This document shows, piece after piece, positions 1-7,180 of a stretch of DNA of 25,130 bases. The first letter of the stretch is position 1. The number at the start of each line of letters is the position of its first letter. Made by a program: the position numbers and the translations under genes. Source of the stretch: an uncultured Lachnospiraceae bacterium (lineage in GTDB: Bacteria > Bacillota > Clostridia > Lachnospirales > Lachnospiraceae); assembly GCA_910578115.1 (NCBI GenBank), contig CAJTPO010000061.1, forward strand, positions 1 to 25,130. Direction: 5' to 3'. Under the pieces are notes generated by a model that saw only the letters and a list, made by a program, of their open reading frames with translations, was not told the DNA's origin and searched no databases.

Positions 1-147
1 CAAATACACCGTGAAGATATTATCCCCTGTACTCTCCAGCTTGTGATAGCTTGGAAAAAAGAGTATACTGCCAAAGATTGCAACTGCCGCAACCTTAATA
101 TATGCAATTTTCATTTTTTTATAATGTCTGCTGATCTTTTTCATCAT
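1..147 (-). CDS. 5' end of a membrane-anchored or exported protein (partial)
   Basis: The reading frame is open from an ATG at 147 (a second ATG lies at 144) to the left edge, giving 49 codons. The start reads MMKKISRHYKKMK, followed by a hydrophobic stretch (residues about 18-32, AAVAIFGSILFF) and then a polar segment ending DNIFTVYL. A basic start followed by one membrane segment fits a type II membrane protein or an uncleaved signal. From memory, this kind of N-terminus resembles Lachnospiraceae cell-wall peptidases of the M23/G5 type, but the catalytic region is outside the window, so the family is only a guess. No strong ribosome-binding site is visible in front of the ATG pair. A possible promoter on this strand has TTGAAA and TATTTA boxes 17 bp apart. 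Confidence 0.5.
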   Translation of the reverse strand, partial: MMKKISRHYKKMKIAYIKVAAVAIFGSILFFPSYHKLESTGDNIFTVYL

Positions 148-300
148 AATTTATTTATCTGTCGTTCGCCGAGTCGCTATTTACGTGTAAATAATCTTCC
201 TATATGGATTTTTCAATCATTTTGTAACAAAAACGTAACATTTTATATTCTAGCAGTATTTCCCCAAATTGTAAAGTATTATGCATTTCAGGAAAAACAA

Positions 301-342
301 CACATAGCGGTTTGCGGCTCAACAGGCCGCAAACCGCTGTGT
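301..342. repeat. Long perfect hairpin in the intergenic region before dinB
   Basis: The arms AGCGGTTTGCGGC (306-318) and its exact complement (326-338) enclose a 7-base loop. Four more pairs, one of them G-U, extend the stem to 17 bp. It lies between two divergently transcribed genes, so it is not the terminator of a visible gene. On the minus strand the stem is followed by a T-rich run, so it could attenuate the leftmost gene. The core GTTTGCGGC-loop-GGCCG resembles the right end of the 211-bp element at 10683-10893, so it may be a remnant of a related repeat. Apart from this hairpin and the dinB promoter, I see nothing in the gap 148-467. Confidence 0.6.
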
Positions 343-356
343 CTCCCCTCTGTGCC

Positions 357-370
357 AGTACAAATGTTCG
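357..370 (+). promoter_or_regulatory. Candidate LexA/SOS box upstream of dinB
   Basis: AGTACAAATGTTCG resembles the Gram-positive LexA site CGAAC-N4-GTTCG. The right half-site is perfect and the left has two mismatches. It ends 9 bp before the -35-like box of the dinB promoter, a sensible place for a repressor. Y-family polymerases are often SOS-regulated, but the left half is weak, so this remains a candidate. Confidence 0.35.
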
Positions 371-379
371 ATTATACTG

Positions 380-408
380 GCGACAAATTTATAAAAATAT
401 GCTACAAT
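380..408 (+). promoter_or_regulatory. Sigma-A-like promoter of dinB
   Basis: GCGACA (380-385) and TACAAT (403-408) are 17 bp apart. A TG one base before the -10 box makes it an extended -10. It lies about 60 bp before the dinB start. Confidence 0.6.
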
Positions 409-467
409 GATTCCATGCAGGGTAATAGCTGCAAACCGATACTCCGTTCTTAAACAGGGGATAAATT

Positions 468-1751
468 ATGGACAGGATCATTTTTCATATAGACGTCAAC
501 TCCGCTTATTTAAGCTGGAGCGCTCTGGAAAAACTGCATAACGGATCGGATCTGGATCTGCGCACAATCCCGGCCATTATCGGCGGCGATATGGCCAGAC
601 GGCACGGCGTTGTTCTGGCAAAATCCATCCCGGCCAAGGCCTACGGGATCGTGACGGGAGAGCCCATCGTCAATGCCATGCGCAAATGTCCGGGACTGAC
701 GCTGGAGCCGCCGGATCATAAACTGTACAGCCAGCGGAGCCGGGAACTTATGACGCTTCTGTCAGATTTTTGCCCGGACATCGAGCAGGTCAGCGTAGAC
801 GAATGCTACATGGACTACACTCCCATCCATAGACAGTATGCTTCTCCGGAAGAGGCGGCCAGCCTGATCAAGAACCGTGTATATGAGCAACTTGGATTTA
901 CCGTCAATGTAGGCATCTCGAACCGGAAAGTACTGGCTAAAATGGCCTCTGATTTCAGGAAGCCCAATCTGGTGCATACGCTGTATGCCCACGAGATTCA
1001 GGATAAGTTGTGGCCACTGCCCGTCTCTTCTCTCTATATGTGCGGTCATTCCAGCGTGGAAACACTTCGTAAGCTGGAAATTCTGACCATCGGCGACCTG
1101 GCCCGGGCGAACCGCGATGTGCTTATGGCACATTTGAAAAGCCACGGCGTGCTGCTCTGGGAATATGCCAACGGCATCGATGCCTCCGCAGTCATCATAG
1201 AACAGGCAGAAGCGAAGGGAATCGGCAATTCCACCACTTTAAGTGAGGACGCCGCAGACAGGGAGACTGCTCACCGGGTACTGCTCTCCCTGGCAGAATC
1301 TGTGGCCGGGCGTCTGCGTAAATCCGGACAGGCTGCCTCCATGATCAGTACGGAAATCAAATATAATACTTTCAAAAAGGTCTCTCACCAGACCACGCTG
1401 CTTACCCCCACCAGCCAGACGGACATCATCTACCAGACCGCCTGCAGCCTTTTCGATGAGATCTGGGACAGCACGCCGGTCCGGCTTTTAGGGATTCGTT
1501 CTTCGAAGCTGGTCTCCGAAGGGGAACCCGTGCAGCTTTCTCTATTCGATCTGCCGTCACCTGCCTCTTCTGAAGCTGCGGCAGGTCCACAGGCTATCCC
1601 CTCTTCCTCCCGCAAAAGGGAGCAGCTGGACCAGGCGCTGGACGCCATCCGCAAACGTTACGGAGCAGATGCCGTTGTCCGCGGCAGCCTGCTGACCAGC
1701 CATCCACAACACAAATCCAAAAACAAAGAACAGCCGGAAGACGACAGCTGA
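468..1751 (+). CDS. dinB: Y-family DNA polymerase (DNA polymerase IV-like)
   Basis: A translesion DNA polymerase of the UmuC/DinB family that copies past damaged template bases. The catalytic carboxylates are visible: D9 in HIDVNSAY and D111-E112 in VDECYMDY. Y14 sits at the steric-gate position that excludes ribonucleotides. The palm/little-finger signature NVGISNRKVLAKMAS with KP follows at residues 148-167. A consensus sliding-clamp binding peptide, QLSLF, is at 357-361. The C-terminal LDQALDAIRKRYG segment is typical of Firmicute members. At 427 residues it is near family length. The ATG at 468 is preceded by AGGGG at a good distance. It has its own extended -10 promoter, possibly with a LexA site. 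It converges on the flavin reductase gene with only 8 bp between the stop codons. Confidence 0.93.
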   Translation: MDRIIFHIDVNSAYLSWSALEKLHNGSDLDLRTIPAIIGGDMARRHGVVLAKSIPAKAYGIVTGEPIVNAMRKCPGLTLEPPDHKLYSQRSRELMTLLSDFCPDIEQVSVDECYMDYTPIHRQYASPEEAASLIKNRVYEQLGFTVNVGISNRKVLAKMASDFRKPNLVHTLYAHEIQDKLWPLPVSSLYMCGHSSVETLRKLEILTIGDLARANRDVLMAHLKSHGVLLWEYANGIDASAVIIEQAEAKGIGNSTTLSEDAADRETAHRVLLSLAESVAGRLRKSGQAASMISTEIKYNTFKKVSHQTTLLTPTSQTDIIYQTACSLFDEIWDSTPVRLLGIRSSKLVSEGEPVQLSLFDLPSPASSEAAAGPQAIPSSSRKREQLDQALDAIRKRYGADAVVRGSLLTSHPQHKSKNKEQPEDDS

Positions 1752-1784
1752 CCTCTTGATCATCTGCTTCTCTTCCCGGCTGTT
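1729..1784. terminator. Shared hairpin terminator between dinB and the flavin reductase gene
   Basis: AACAGCCGG (1729-1737) pairs with CCGGCTGTT (1776-1784), and a few extra pairs follow after a one-base bulge. On the minus strand the stem is followed by a T-rich run (TTCTTTGTTTTTGG); on the plus strand a weaker T-rich stretch follows. The arms lie inside the last codons of both convergent genes, so the two coding sequences share one terminator within coding DNA. Confidence 0.6.
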
Positions 1785-2398
1785 TCCCGCTCTTTACTTT
1801 TGGCCGTTTTTCTGCCTTTTGCTTTCCTGGCGGTCGGCTTACTTCTGACGCTGTATCCGAAAGTTCCCAGCTCCGCCCCGATACCGAAATACCTTCCGTG
1901 CGAGTAGACCAACGGTTTTGCATCACTCAGACAGAACCTGCCGCTCTCATCCAGATAGGCTTCCTCCACATGCACTGCCACAACTCTTGCCAGAAACATG
2001 TGATGTGTGCCAAGCTCTACTTTCTGCGTCACACAACATTCCAAATTAACGGGACTCTCAGCCACCATGGGTGCCCGAACATGTTCCCCCTTAATCTGCG
2101 TCAGTTTCATCTCCCGCCACTTATCTACATTCCTGCCGCTCTTGACACCACAGTAATCCGTCGCATACGCCAGCGCTTCCGTAGTGAGATTCACGACAAA
2201 TTCCCCGGTCTCCTCGATCATATGATACGAATATCTTTCCGGCCTTACGGAAATCGACACCATGGGCGGATCCGAGCAGACTGTTCCTGTCCACGCCACG
2301 GTAAACAGATTGGCATTTCCCTCCCTGTCAGCCGTACTGATGAGAACTGCCGGCAAAGGATACAGCATGTTGCCCGGTTTCCATATCTGTCTGCCCAT
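1760..2398 (-). CDS. Flavin reductase family protein (flavoredoxin-like, FMN-binding)
   Basis: This is a small split-barrel flavoprotein of the flavin-reductase-like family, which binds FMN and passes electrons from NAD(P)H or a protein partner. The family pattern is clear: WKPGNMLYPLPAVLIST near the start, then NLFTVAWTGTVCSDPPMVSISVRPERYSY (about 30-58), FVVNL (67-71), and HHMFLARVVAVHVEE further on. The C-terminal 30 or so residues are a lysine/arginine-rich tail (KAKGRKTAKSKE) absent from typical relatives; it coincides with the shared terminator. Three ATGs are possible. The third, at 2398, is chosen because GGAGGAGG lies 6-7 bp before it, giving 212 residues. The partner and substrate cannot be told. 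It is probably the second gene of an operon with the tail-anchored protein, 24 bp upstream. Confidence 0.85.
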   Translation of the reverse strand: MGRQIWKPGNMLYPLPAVLISTADREGNANLFTVAWTGTVCSDPPMVSISVRPERYSYHMIEETGEFVVNLTTEALAYATDYCGVKSGRNVDKWREMKLTQIKGEHVRAPMVAESPVNLECCVTQKVELGTHHMFLARVVAVHVEEAYLDESGRFCLSDAKPLVYSHGRYFGIGAELGTFGYSVRSKPTARKAKGRKTAKSKERETAGKRSR

Positions 2399-2422
2399 TC
2401 TCATCCTCCTCCACATCCTGAA

Positions 2423-2944
2423 TCAAAAAAACTTAAAATTAAACATGGACAATACCTGCAGCACCACATCCGCTGTCACACCAAGTAGAATCAATACGGA
2501 GATCACGAGAATTGCCGTATTGCCTGTTTTGGCCGGCTGACTGTTCTTCAATTCTTCCGTCTGTTTATTAAGCTCTTCTACGAAAGCCGCCTGCACATTG
2601 CGGTATACCCTCACATTCTCCTTATGGATAAAGTCGTCAGACTGTTGTGATTTCGCCGCCAGCAGATCCTTGATCTCGGCCAGTGTCTCCTGATCATCCG
2701 CCGTCCGGCTGCCGTCTGACTGCATGGTCTCCAGTTTATCCAGACATTCCTTCAATACATTCTGCACTTCCGCCGCATTCTCGGCAGTTTTCAAATTTAC
2801 TTTCCGTATTTCCTGCATAAGGCCATCATACGCCTGCATTTGATTCTGGAGCTGCTCCATCTTCGCGGCTTCGGCTGTCATATTCGCCCTGATCATCTCC
2901 TGCGCATTTCTCTTCTGCGCAAGTTTATCGATAAATGTATCCAT
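2423..2944 (-). CDS. Tail-anchored coiled-coil protein of unknown function
   Basis: I do not recognise the family. The 173-residue product begins MDTFIDKLAQK. It is rich in E, K, Q, A and L over residues 5-140, consistent with long amphipathic helices or coiled coils (for example AAKMEQLQNQMQAYD and LAEIKDLLAAKSQQ). It ends with one hydrophobic segment (TAILVISVLILLGVTADVVL) and a short tail, MFNFKFF. There is no signal peptide, so it should sit on the inner face of the membrane anchored by its C-terminus, an uncommon arrangement in bacteria. The start at 2944 has GGAGG 7 bp upstream; a longer frame to 2974 lacks such a site. A strong extended -10 promoter lies 40-68 bp upstream. A role as a scaffold or stress sensor is possible but unsupported. 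Confidence 0.8.
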   Translation of the reverse strand: MDTFIDKLAQKRNAQEMIRANMTAEAAKMEQLQNQMQAYDGLMQEIRKVNLKTAENAAEVQNVLKECLDKLETMQSDGSRTADDQETLAEIKDLLAAKSQQSDDFIHKENVRVYRNVQAAFVEELNKQTEELKNSQPAKTGNTAILVISVLILLGVTADVVLQVLSMFNFKFF

Positions 2945-2983
2945 TCTCTTTCCTCCGGCTATCGTCTGTGTCACATTTTCTCA

Positions 2984-3012
2984 ATTCTAACATCTTTCCG
3001 GCTTTCTGACAA
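2984..3012 (-). promoter_or_regulatory. Promoter of the tail-anchored protein / flavin reductase operon
   Basis: On the minus strand, TTGTCA (3012-3007) and TAGAAT (2989-2984) are separated by exactly 17 bp, with TG one base before the -10. Both boxes match the sigma-A consensus at five of six positions. Confidence 0.7.
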
Positions 3013-3179
3013 CCTAAACCCTGCTGTCAGTTCCTGCAGCTGCTCAGTTTACGGCTGCTCTGCCACGAAATGTACCCATGCCAGGCCGCCTGCATCGATG
3101 GAACGTAATCTCGAGAATGCATATTTTATGTATTTTTATGCAATTCGTATATTATGCATACCCATTTGCACTCTCTTTT

Positions 3180-3334
3180 GTAAATATTTACCGTAATTTC
3201 ATATGTTGTTCATAATTTATTCATATTTATGCCGTATACTTTAACCATAGCAATCGCGAGAACATGTAATGTTTAACATTACACACATAGATAAATTTTT
3301 TTCATAATAGCCCAGGTGCCGCAAGGTGCCTGGG
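3180..3334. other. Structured intergenic region, possible small RNA
   Basis: The 517-bp gap between 2945 and 3461 contains no convincing gene. It holds a 12-bp palindrome GTAAATATTTAC (3180-3191), a TATACT box near 3235, a 17-bp palindrome GTAATGTTTAACATTAC (about 3266-3282), and a strong hairpin (about 3309-3334) in which GCCCAGGTGCC and GGTGCCTGGGC close a GCAA tetraloop with two G-U pairs. This would fit a short plus-strand RNA of about 90 bases ending in the GNRA-loop hairpin. No U-tract follows the hairpin, so termination is doubtful. I do not recognise a known riboswitch. Confidence 0.3.
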
Positions 3335-3411
3335 CACTCCTCATTTCAGGATCTGTTAACCTGACCAGGTCTCCCCTTCTATATAGATTTATAAACAGGA
3401 CTCAGAAACAA

Positions 3412-3453
3412 AGCGCCGCAGATAACGGAACCGATCCGTTTCTCCACGACGCT
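3412..3453 (-). terminator. Terminator of the hemolysin III-like gene
   Basis: Two stacked stems are visible: AGCGCCG (3412-3418) with CGACGCT (3447-3453), and AACGGA (3424-3429) with TCCGTT (3435-3440). On the minus strand the structure is followed by TTTGTTTCTG. It begins 9 bp past the stop codon of the gene ending at 3462. Confidence 0.55.
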
Positions 3454-3461
3454 CTAACCTT

Positions 3462-4112
3462 CTATGCCACATACAGGTACATAAATACAAAGTGACAGAT
3501 GCTCCCGCCCATCACAAACAGATGGAAAATCTCATGAGAGCCGAAATATTTATGTCTGGAGTTAAAAAGCGGCAGCTTTAACGCATAGATAACGCCGCCT
3601 GCCGTATAGATGATCCCGCCTGCCAGCAGCCAGAGAAATGCACCATGCGGCAATGTACTCCACAACGTCCCAAAAACAGCCAGACACACCCATCCCATAG
3701 CGATATAAATCATGGAAGAAAACCATTTCGGACAGGTGATCCAGAAAGCTTTAATGAGCATGCCAACCATAGCGATGCCCCACACCACTGCCAACAGTGT
3801 GTACCCCATCCGTCCTCCCAGAACGATCAGGCAAACCGGCGTATAGGAACCTGCGATCAGAACGAAAATCATCATGTGATCCAGCTTACGGAACACTTTC
3901 AAAATATTCTCTTTCACGGTAACACTGTGATAGACGGCACTGGCCCCATACAGGGCAACCATACTGCCGATAAATACCGCCATGGCAATACATGCCGTAA
4001 AGTCCGCGTCAAGCGCTACCTTCACCATCAGCGGTGTTGCCGCCACGATAGCCATCATCATGCCGATAAAATGTGTGATCGCGCTCCCCGGTTCTCGAAT
4101 TGTAATTTGCAT
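3462..4112 (-). CDS. Hemolysin III / PAQR family membrane protein
   Basis: A seven-helix integral membrane protein of the HlyIII family (YqfA/YplQ type), related to eukaryotic adiponectin and progestin receptors. The family's metal-site pattern is complete: SAVYHS (residues 58-63), LDH (77-79) and HEIFH (193-197), with GSYTP after the third helix. Family members have been called hemolysins, but the true role is thought to be membrane-lipid or hydrolase related and is not settled. The 216 residues match family length. The start at 4112 (MQITIREPGS) has GGGAG 6 bp before it; the longer frame to 4190 adds an atypical sequence. An extended -10 promoter lies about 115 bp upstream and a terminator follows, so it is probably monocistronic. 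Confidence 0.9.
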   Translation of the reverse strand: MQITIREPGSAITHFIGMMMAIVAATPLMVKVALDADFTACIAMAVFIGSMVALYGASAVYHSVTVKENILKVFRKLDHMMIFVLIAGSYTPVCLIVLGGRMGYTLLAVVWGIAMVGMLIKAFWITCPKWFSSMIYIAMGWVCLAVFGTLWSTLPHGAFLWLLAGGIIYTAGGVIYALKLPLFNSRHKYFGSHEIFHLFVMGGSICHFVFMYLYVA

Positions 4113-4224
4113 AAGCAACTCCCTTCTTTTCACAAAATGACACTGCATTGTAACTTCCGCTGTTATACACATTCCGCAAAACAACATCAATATTTCTTCA
4201 TGTCGTTTTCAATACTACATTATG

Positions 4225-4233
4225 ATTATAACA
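4225..4233 (-). promoter_or_regulatory. Extended -10 promoter of the hemolysin III-like gene
   Basis: On the minus strand TG-T-TATAAT is a perfect extended -10 element. No good -35 box sits 17 bp upstream, although TTGACT and TTGACA overlap a little further out, where TTGACT is 17 bp from TAGTAT. Nothing else is visible in the gap 4113-4317. Confidence 0.5.
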
Positions 4234-4317
4234 ATACTACTACGTATCATATGTCAAGTCAACAGTTTTATGCACTACCTCTTCGAGATTTTGGATCGAT
4301 TTATAACAATTCCGTTT

Positions 4318-4584
4318 TCAGTCTTCTTCAATCACATGGATTTCCAGATAGTCAAAGTCAATTGTTTCAATAAAATTATCCTGCGTAAATCTCGTCTTAT
4401 CGTGACGCTTGAAGTCCCGGATCGTAGAATCCAGCCAGATCGGTTTGCCCAGATCGAACCGGCAGCATACCTCATCCAGTGCATTAAACACCTTATGTGT
4501 CCGGGTGTCATCACCGGAATCTTCGATAACGGTATCTTTGAGCAGGTGGTTATTTTCAAATATTTTTGCCCATAAACGAAACAT
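4318..4584 (-). CDS. Small acidic conserved protein of unknown function
   Basis: An 88-residue soluble protein beginning MFRLWAKIFENN and ending in a run of acidic residues (HVIEED). It contains DTRTHKVFNALDEVC, DLGKPIWLD, and then RHDKTRFTQDNFIE. I recall very similar short proteins in many Lachnospiraceae genomes, all without known function, so I consider it a real conserved gene. The ATG at 4584 follows GAGGTG at 5-6 bp. A second frame on the same strand (4332-4592) overlaps it but has no family look. There is no signal peptide, membrane segment or nucleotide-binding motif. A tandem-repeat element begins about 20 bp upstream, so any promoter must lie inside or beyond the repeat. Confidence 0.75.
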   Translation of the reverse strand: MFRLWAKIFENNHLLKDTVIEDSGDDTRTHKVFNALDEVCCRFDLGKPIWLDSTIRDFKRHDKTRFTQDNFIETIDFDYLEIHVIEED

Positions 4585-4605
4585 GTTCTCACCTCTTCTG
4601 TTACT

Positions 4606-4783
4606 TATAGTAACTACTGTTTACTATGAAAGTCTTCGACTTTCACAGCATGGATGGCCATGCGGCCCGCCAGGCGGCAGGTTGCGCATGATGGTAGTTT
4701 ACTATGAAAGTCTTCCACTTTCACAGCATGGATGGCCATGCGGCCGCCAGGCGGCAGGCTGAGCATGATGTAAGTTTACTATA
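4606..4783. repeat. Two tandem 78/77-bp repeats bounded by TATAGTAA/TTTACTATA ends
   Basis: Copy 1 (4619-4696) and copy 2 (4697-4773) are nearly identical and each begins GTTTACTATGAAAGTCTTC. A third GTTTACTATA closes the array at 4774-4783, and an inverted TATAGTAA lies at 4606-4613. Each unit contains the hairpin GAAAGTCTTCGACTTTC, a second small hairpin around CATGGATGGCCATG, and a GC-rich GCCAGGCGGCAGG block. The end sequence matches two other elements in this window (near 10667 and 16626). The open frame across this region codes only repeated low-complexity residues and is not a gene. Confidence 0.85.
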
Positions 4784-4896
4784 CAAATCCCCCGGGGAAA
4801 TGTAAACACTTTTTCTTTTAAGAATAAAATGGTACACTGATATTGACCCTGCGTGTGCCTCATACCTGATAGCTCCACCTGTTAAAAATGAGCGCA

Positions 4897-4914
4897 CAGA
4901 TCTAAACAGATCTG
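4897..4914. promoter_or_regulatory. Operator-like inverted repeat before the large membrane protein gene
   Basis: CAGATCT-AAA-CAGATCTG contains the perfect inverted repeat AGATCT-N4-AGATCT. It lies 27 bp before the ATG at 4941. It could be a repressor site or a small hairpin in the leader. The rest of 4784-4940 shows only weak promoter-like boxes. Confidence 0.4.
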
Positions 4915-4940
4915 ATAAGAAAAGAGAGAAAAGACACTCC

Positions 4941-6869
4941 ATGAAAAAAAATTTCAAAAAAATTACATTTTCAGTCATATCCCTGGCACTGTCCGTCATA
5001 AATATAAATTTGACGGCATCTTTAGAGCCATGGACGAAGTCCTGCGGGAAGACCGCTCTTGTCCTTTTTTATGGCATTGGTTTTATCCTGTGTTTCCTGC
5101 TGACAACATGCTTTCTGTTACAGTCAAAACGAAGGCTGAAGATCCATTCCCTGTTGTGGGGCATTCCCCTGGCGGCGTCTTACGTGCTGGGATGCCTGAT
5201 GCGGCGGGACGGCACGGCCCTTGGCAGTCTGTCACGGCTGCCGGTGCTTTTGATGCAGATCCTGTGTCTGGCTATGCTCACTGGCTCCTGCATCGCGCCT
5301 CTGTTATGGGGATTTTTGAAACCGGAACGCTGGCTGACGCAGATGCAGTCTTATTTTACCTGCCCGCACGATGCCGGTAACCAGGCCGGATCCGGCACAT
5401 CCGCCGACAACACGATGCAGGAACGCCCAAGCCAAATCGTGTCTCACCTGGAAAGCACCACACAGAACCCACGGCCAAAGCATCCCGCATGGCAGACCTG
5501 GCTGTGTTCCACCGTCACGATCCTGTTATGCTGGCTGCCGGTCTTTCTGGCCTACTATCCTTCCGTATTCGCCTATGACGCGGAGGGGCAGCTTTATCAG
5601 GTGCTGGCCCACGATTACAGCACCCATCATCCGCTGCTGCATACCATATTCTTAGGGGCTTTTTTTCGGCTGGGTGATGTACTGCCCGGCTCTTACCCGG
5701 CCGGCATGGCCATCCATTCCATCGTGCAGATGATACTTATGGCCACAGTATTTGGTTACACACTGGCACGACTGGCCAAAAGGAATGTCCCCGCCGCAAT
5801 GCGGATCATGCTCCTGCTGTTCTATGCCCTGTTTCCGACCAATTCGGTGCTGGCACTGAGCACCACAAAGGATGTCCTGTTCTCCGCACTGGTGCTGCTC
5901 TACACCCTCTTCACCTATGAGATGGCTGAGAATTCCGGCAGCGGCCTGACGGGAAAAGAGTGGCTGCTCCATACACTATGGGCGATCCTGCTGCTTTTGT
6001 TCCGCAATAACGCCCTGTATGCGTTACTGCTCACGATTCCTGCGGCGTGTCTCCTGCTGCACCGAAATAAGTTACAAAAAGGTGCCTCATGGCGCCGGTA
6101 TCTTACCTGTACCGTCCTGGCGCTCGTGCTGGCCGTGGCAGGCAATATGGCTCTGAAAACGACTCTGCATGCCCAAAACGGCAGTCCCCGGGAAATGCTC
6201 AGCATCCCCTTACAGCAGATGGCCCGCACGAGAGTCAAGGCAGAGGAGACGCTCTCGGAGGATATGCGCCGCGAGCTGGATCAGTATCTGCCTGCCGAAT
6301 GGGTTTTTGCAGCCTACAACCCTTACCTGGCCGATCCGGTCAAAAGCAGGGCGGTCATCCATGACAATCCGGCCGGCTTTATCAAGGCCTGGATACAGCT
6401 TGGGCTAAAACACCCGCAGATCTATATCGACGCGTTTCTGGATACTTCCGTGGGTTACTGGTTTCTGGAAGACCGCACTCACGCACAGATCTACGGTCTG
6501 GGATCGGAAAGCGGATTCGGCTATCTGTCCACCGATACCCGGACGATGCCCGCCGGCTTCGAGGTCCCGCAGCAAAGCCGCCTGCCAAAGCTGCGCGCAT
6601 GGATGGAACGGATCATATCCGACAACAGCTATCAGAATATTCCCGGGCTGCGTATCCTGTTTGCGCCCGCGTTTTACTGGTGGCTCCTGTGTCTGTACAT
6701 GGCCGCGGTAATCTACAGAAGGCAGTATCTGCTCCTGCTGCCGGCAGTTTTTCCGGTATGCTATTACATGACTCTGCTCCTGTCACCGGCAGTGCTGATC
6801 CGCTATATGTATCCCTTCGTAGTGACCTCGCCGGCACTGTTTTGCAGCCTTTTCCATCGGCCGCGCTGA
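4941..6869 (+). CDS. Large polytopic membrane protein, DUF6020/GT-C glycosyltransferase-like
   Basis: A 642-residue protein with roughly a dozen membrane segments: about four in residues 8-125, a polar loop (about 135-182, rich in Q, S, T and N), then many more to the C-terminus. The motif FAYDAEGQLYQ (210-220) followed by DYSTHHPLLHT (225-235) lies in the first large external loop. A loop with an acidic residue and a later HHP is typical of GT-C type lipid-linked sugar transferases and of the DUF6020 proteins of Lachnospiraceae. A role in moving sugars onto cell-surface polymers is therefore likely, but donor and acceptor are unknown. The start MKKNFKKITF gives a normal first membrane segment, although the ribosome-binding site (AGAGAG) is weak and distant. 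It has no operon partner on its strand until the alarmone synthetase 311 bp later. Confidence 0.75.
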   Translation: MKKNFKKITFSVISLALSVININLTASLEPWTKSCGKTALVLFYGIGFILCFLLTTCFLLQSKRRLKIHSLLWGIPLAASYVLGCLMRRDGTALGSLSRLPVLLMQILCLAMLTGSCIAPLLWGFLKPERWLTQMQSYFTCPHDAGNQAGSGTSADNTMQERPSQIVSHLESTTQNPRPKHPAWQTWLCSTVTILLCWLPVFLAYYPSVFAYDAEGQLYQVLAHDYSTHHPLLHTIFLGAFFRLGDVLPGSYPAGMAIHSIVQMILMATVFGYTLARLAKRNVPAAMRIMLLLFYALFPTNSVLALSTTKDVLFSALVLLYTLFTYEMAENSGSGLTGKEWLLHTLWAILLLLFRNNALYALLLTIPAACLLLHRNKLQKGASWRRYLTCTVLALVLAVAGNMALKTTLHAQNGSPREMLSIPLQQMARTRVKAEETLSEDMRRELDQYLPAEWVFAAYNPYLADPVKSRAVIHDNPAGFIKAWIQLGLKHPQIYIDAFLDTSVGYWFLEDRTHAQIYGLGSESGFGYLSTDTRTMPAGFEVPQQSRLPKLRAWMERIISDNSYQNIPGLRILFAPAFYWWLLCLYMAAVIYRRQYLLLLPAVFPVCYYMTLLLSPAVLIRYMYPFVVTSPALFCSLFHRPR

Positions 6870-7005
6870 TCTGCCGTAAAAGATCCCTGCGGCAGAATTG
6901 CCCTGCTTTCTGTGCTGCAAGTCAAAAGACAACTATAAAAATATACAATAAAAATTAAATATTTATGAAGTTTTTGTATGAAATATACGTTTTTTTTGTT
7001 ATGTA

Positions 7006-7168
7006 TGATATACTGTTTATAATTCATAGAAACCCGTGTGGAAGATGGAGATTCAGACAGGCGAAACCTACAGTTTTAAATGAATCAAATTTAACCAATG
7101 TGAATATGAATTACATTCCGGAATTTAATATTTTGTAAAGGCAGAAGGTCACGGCGTCTGCCGTGGCC
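7006..7168 (+). promoter_or_regulatory. Promoter and long leader with hairpin before the alarmone synthetase gene
   Basis: An extended -10 element TG-A-TATACT (7006-7014) without a clear -35 suggests transcription starting near 7021. The leader is then about 160 bases. It contains the palindrome ATTCCGGAAT. A 9-bp hairpin, GGTCACGGC (7147-7155) and GCCGTGGCC (7160-7168) with a GTCT loop, ends two bases before the AGGGGA ribosome-binding site. Its placement suggests translational control. The rest of the gap 6870-7180 is AT-rich with no gene. Confidence 0.45.
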
Positions 7169-7180
7169 CAGGGGAAATGA

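Noticed and set aside
43..453. Plus-strand open frame of 136 codons
   Set aside because: It runs through the minus-strand gene start, the 17-bp hairpin and the dinB promoter, has no ribosome-binding site, and its product has no protein-like pattern.
3240..3345. Cyclic-di-GMP or another known riboswitch
   Set aside because: The GNRA-loop hairpin is suggestive, but the conserved core bases are absent and no downstream gene lies on the plus strand.
4332..4592. Second minus-strand frame overlapping the small acidic gene
   Set aside because: It has no suitable ribosome-binding site and no family resemblance; the frame at 4318-4584 is recognisable.
4409..4762. Plus-strand open frame with repeated residues
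   Set aside because: The repeated residues (YYESL, SQHGWPCG) only reflect the tandem DNA repeat; the first part is antisense to the small acidic gene.
4619..4783. CRISPR array
   Set aside because: Only two units, directly adjacent with no variable spacers, and no cas genes.
7020..7180. Known riboswitch upstream of the alarmone synthetase gene
   Set aside because: I could not match the leader to any consensus I know; only a simple hairpin is supported.
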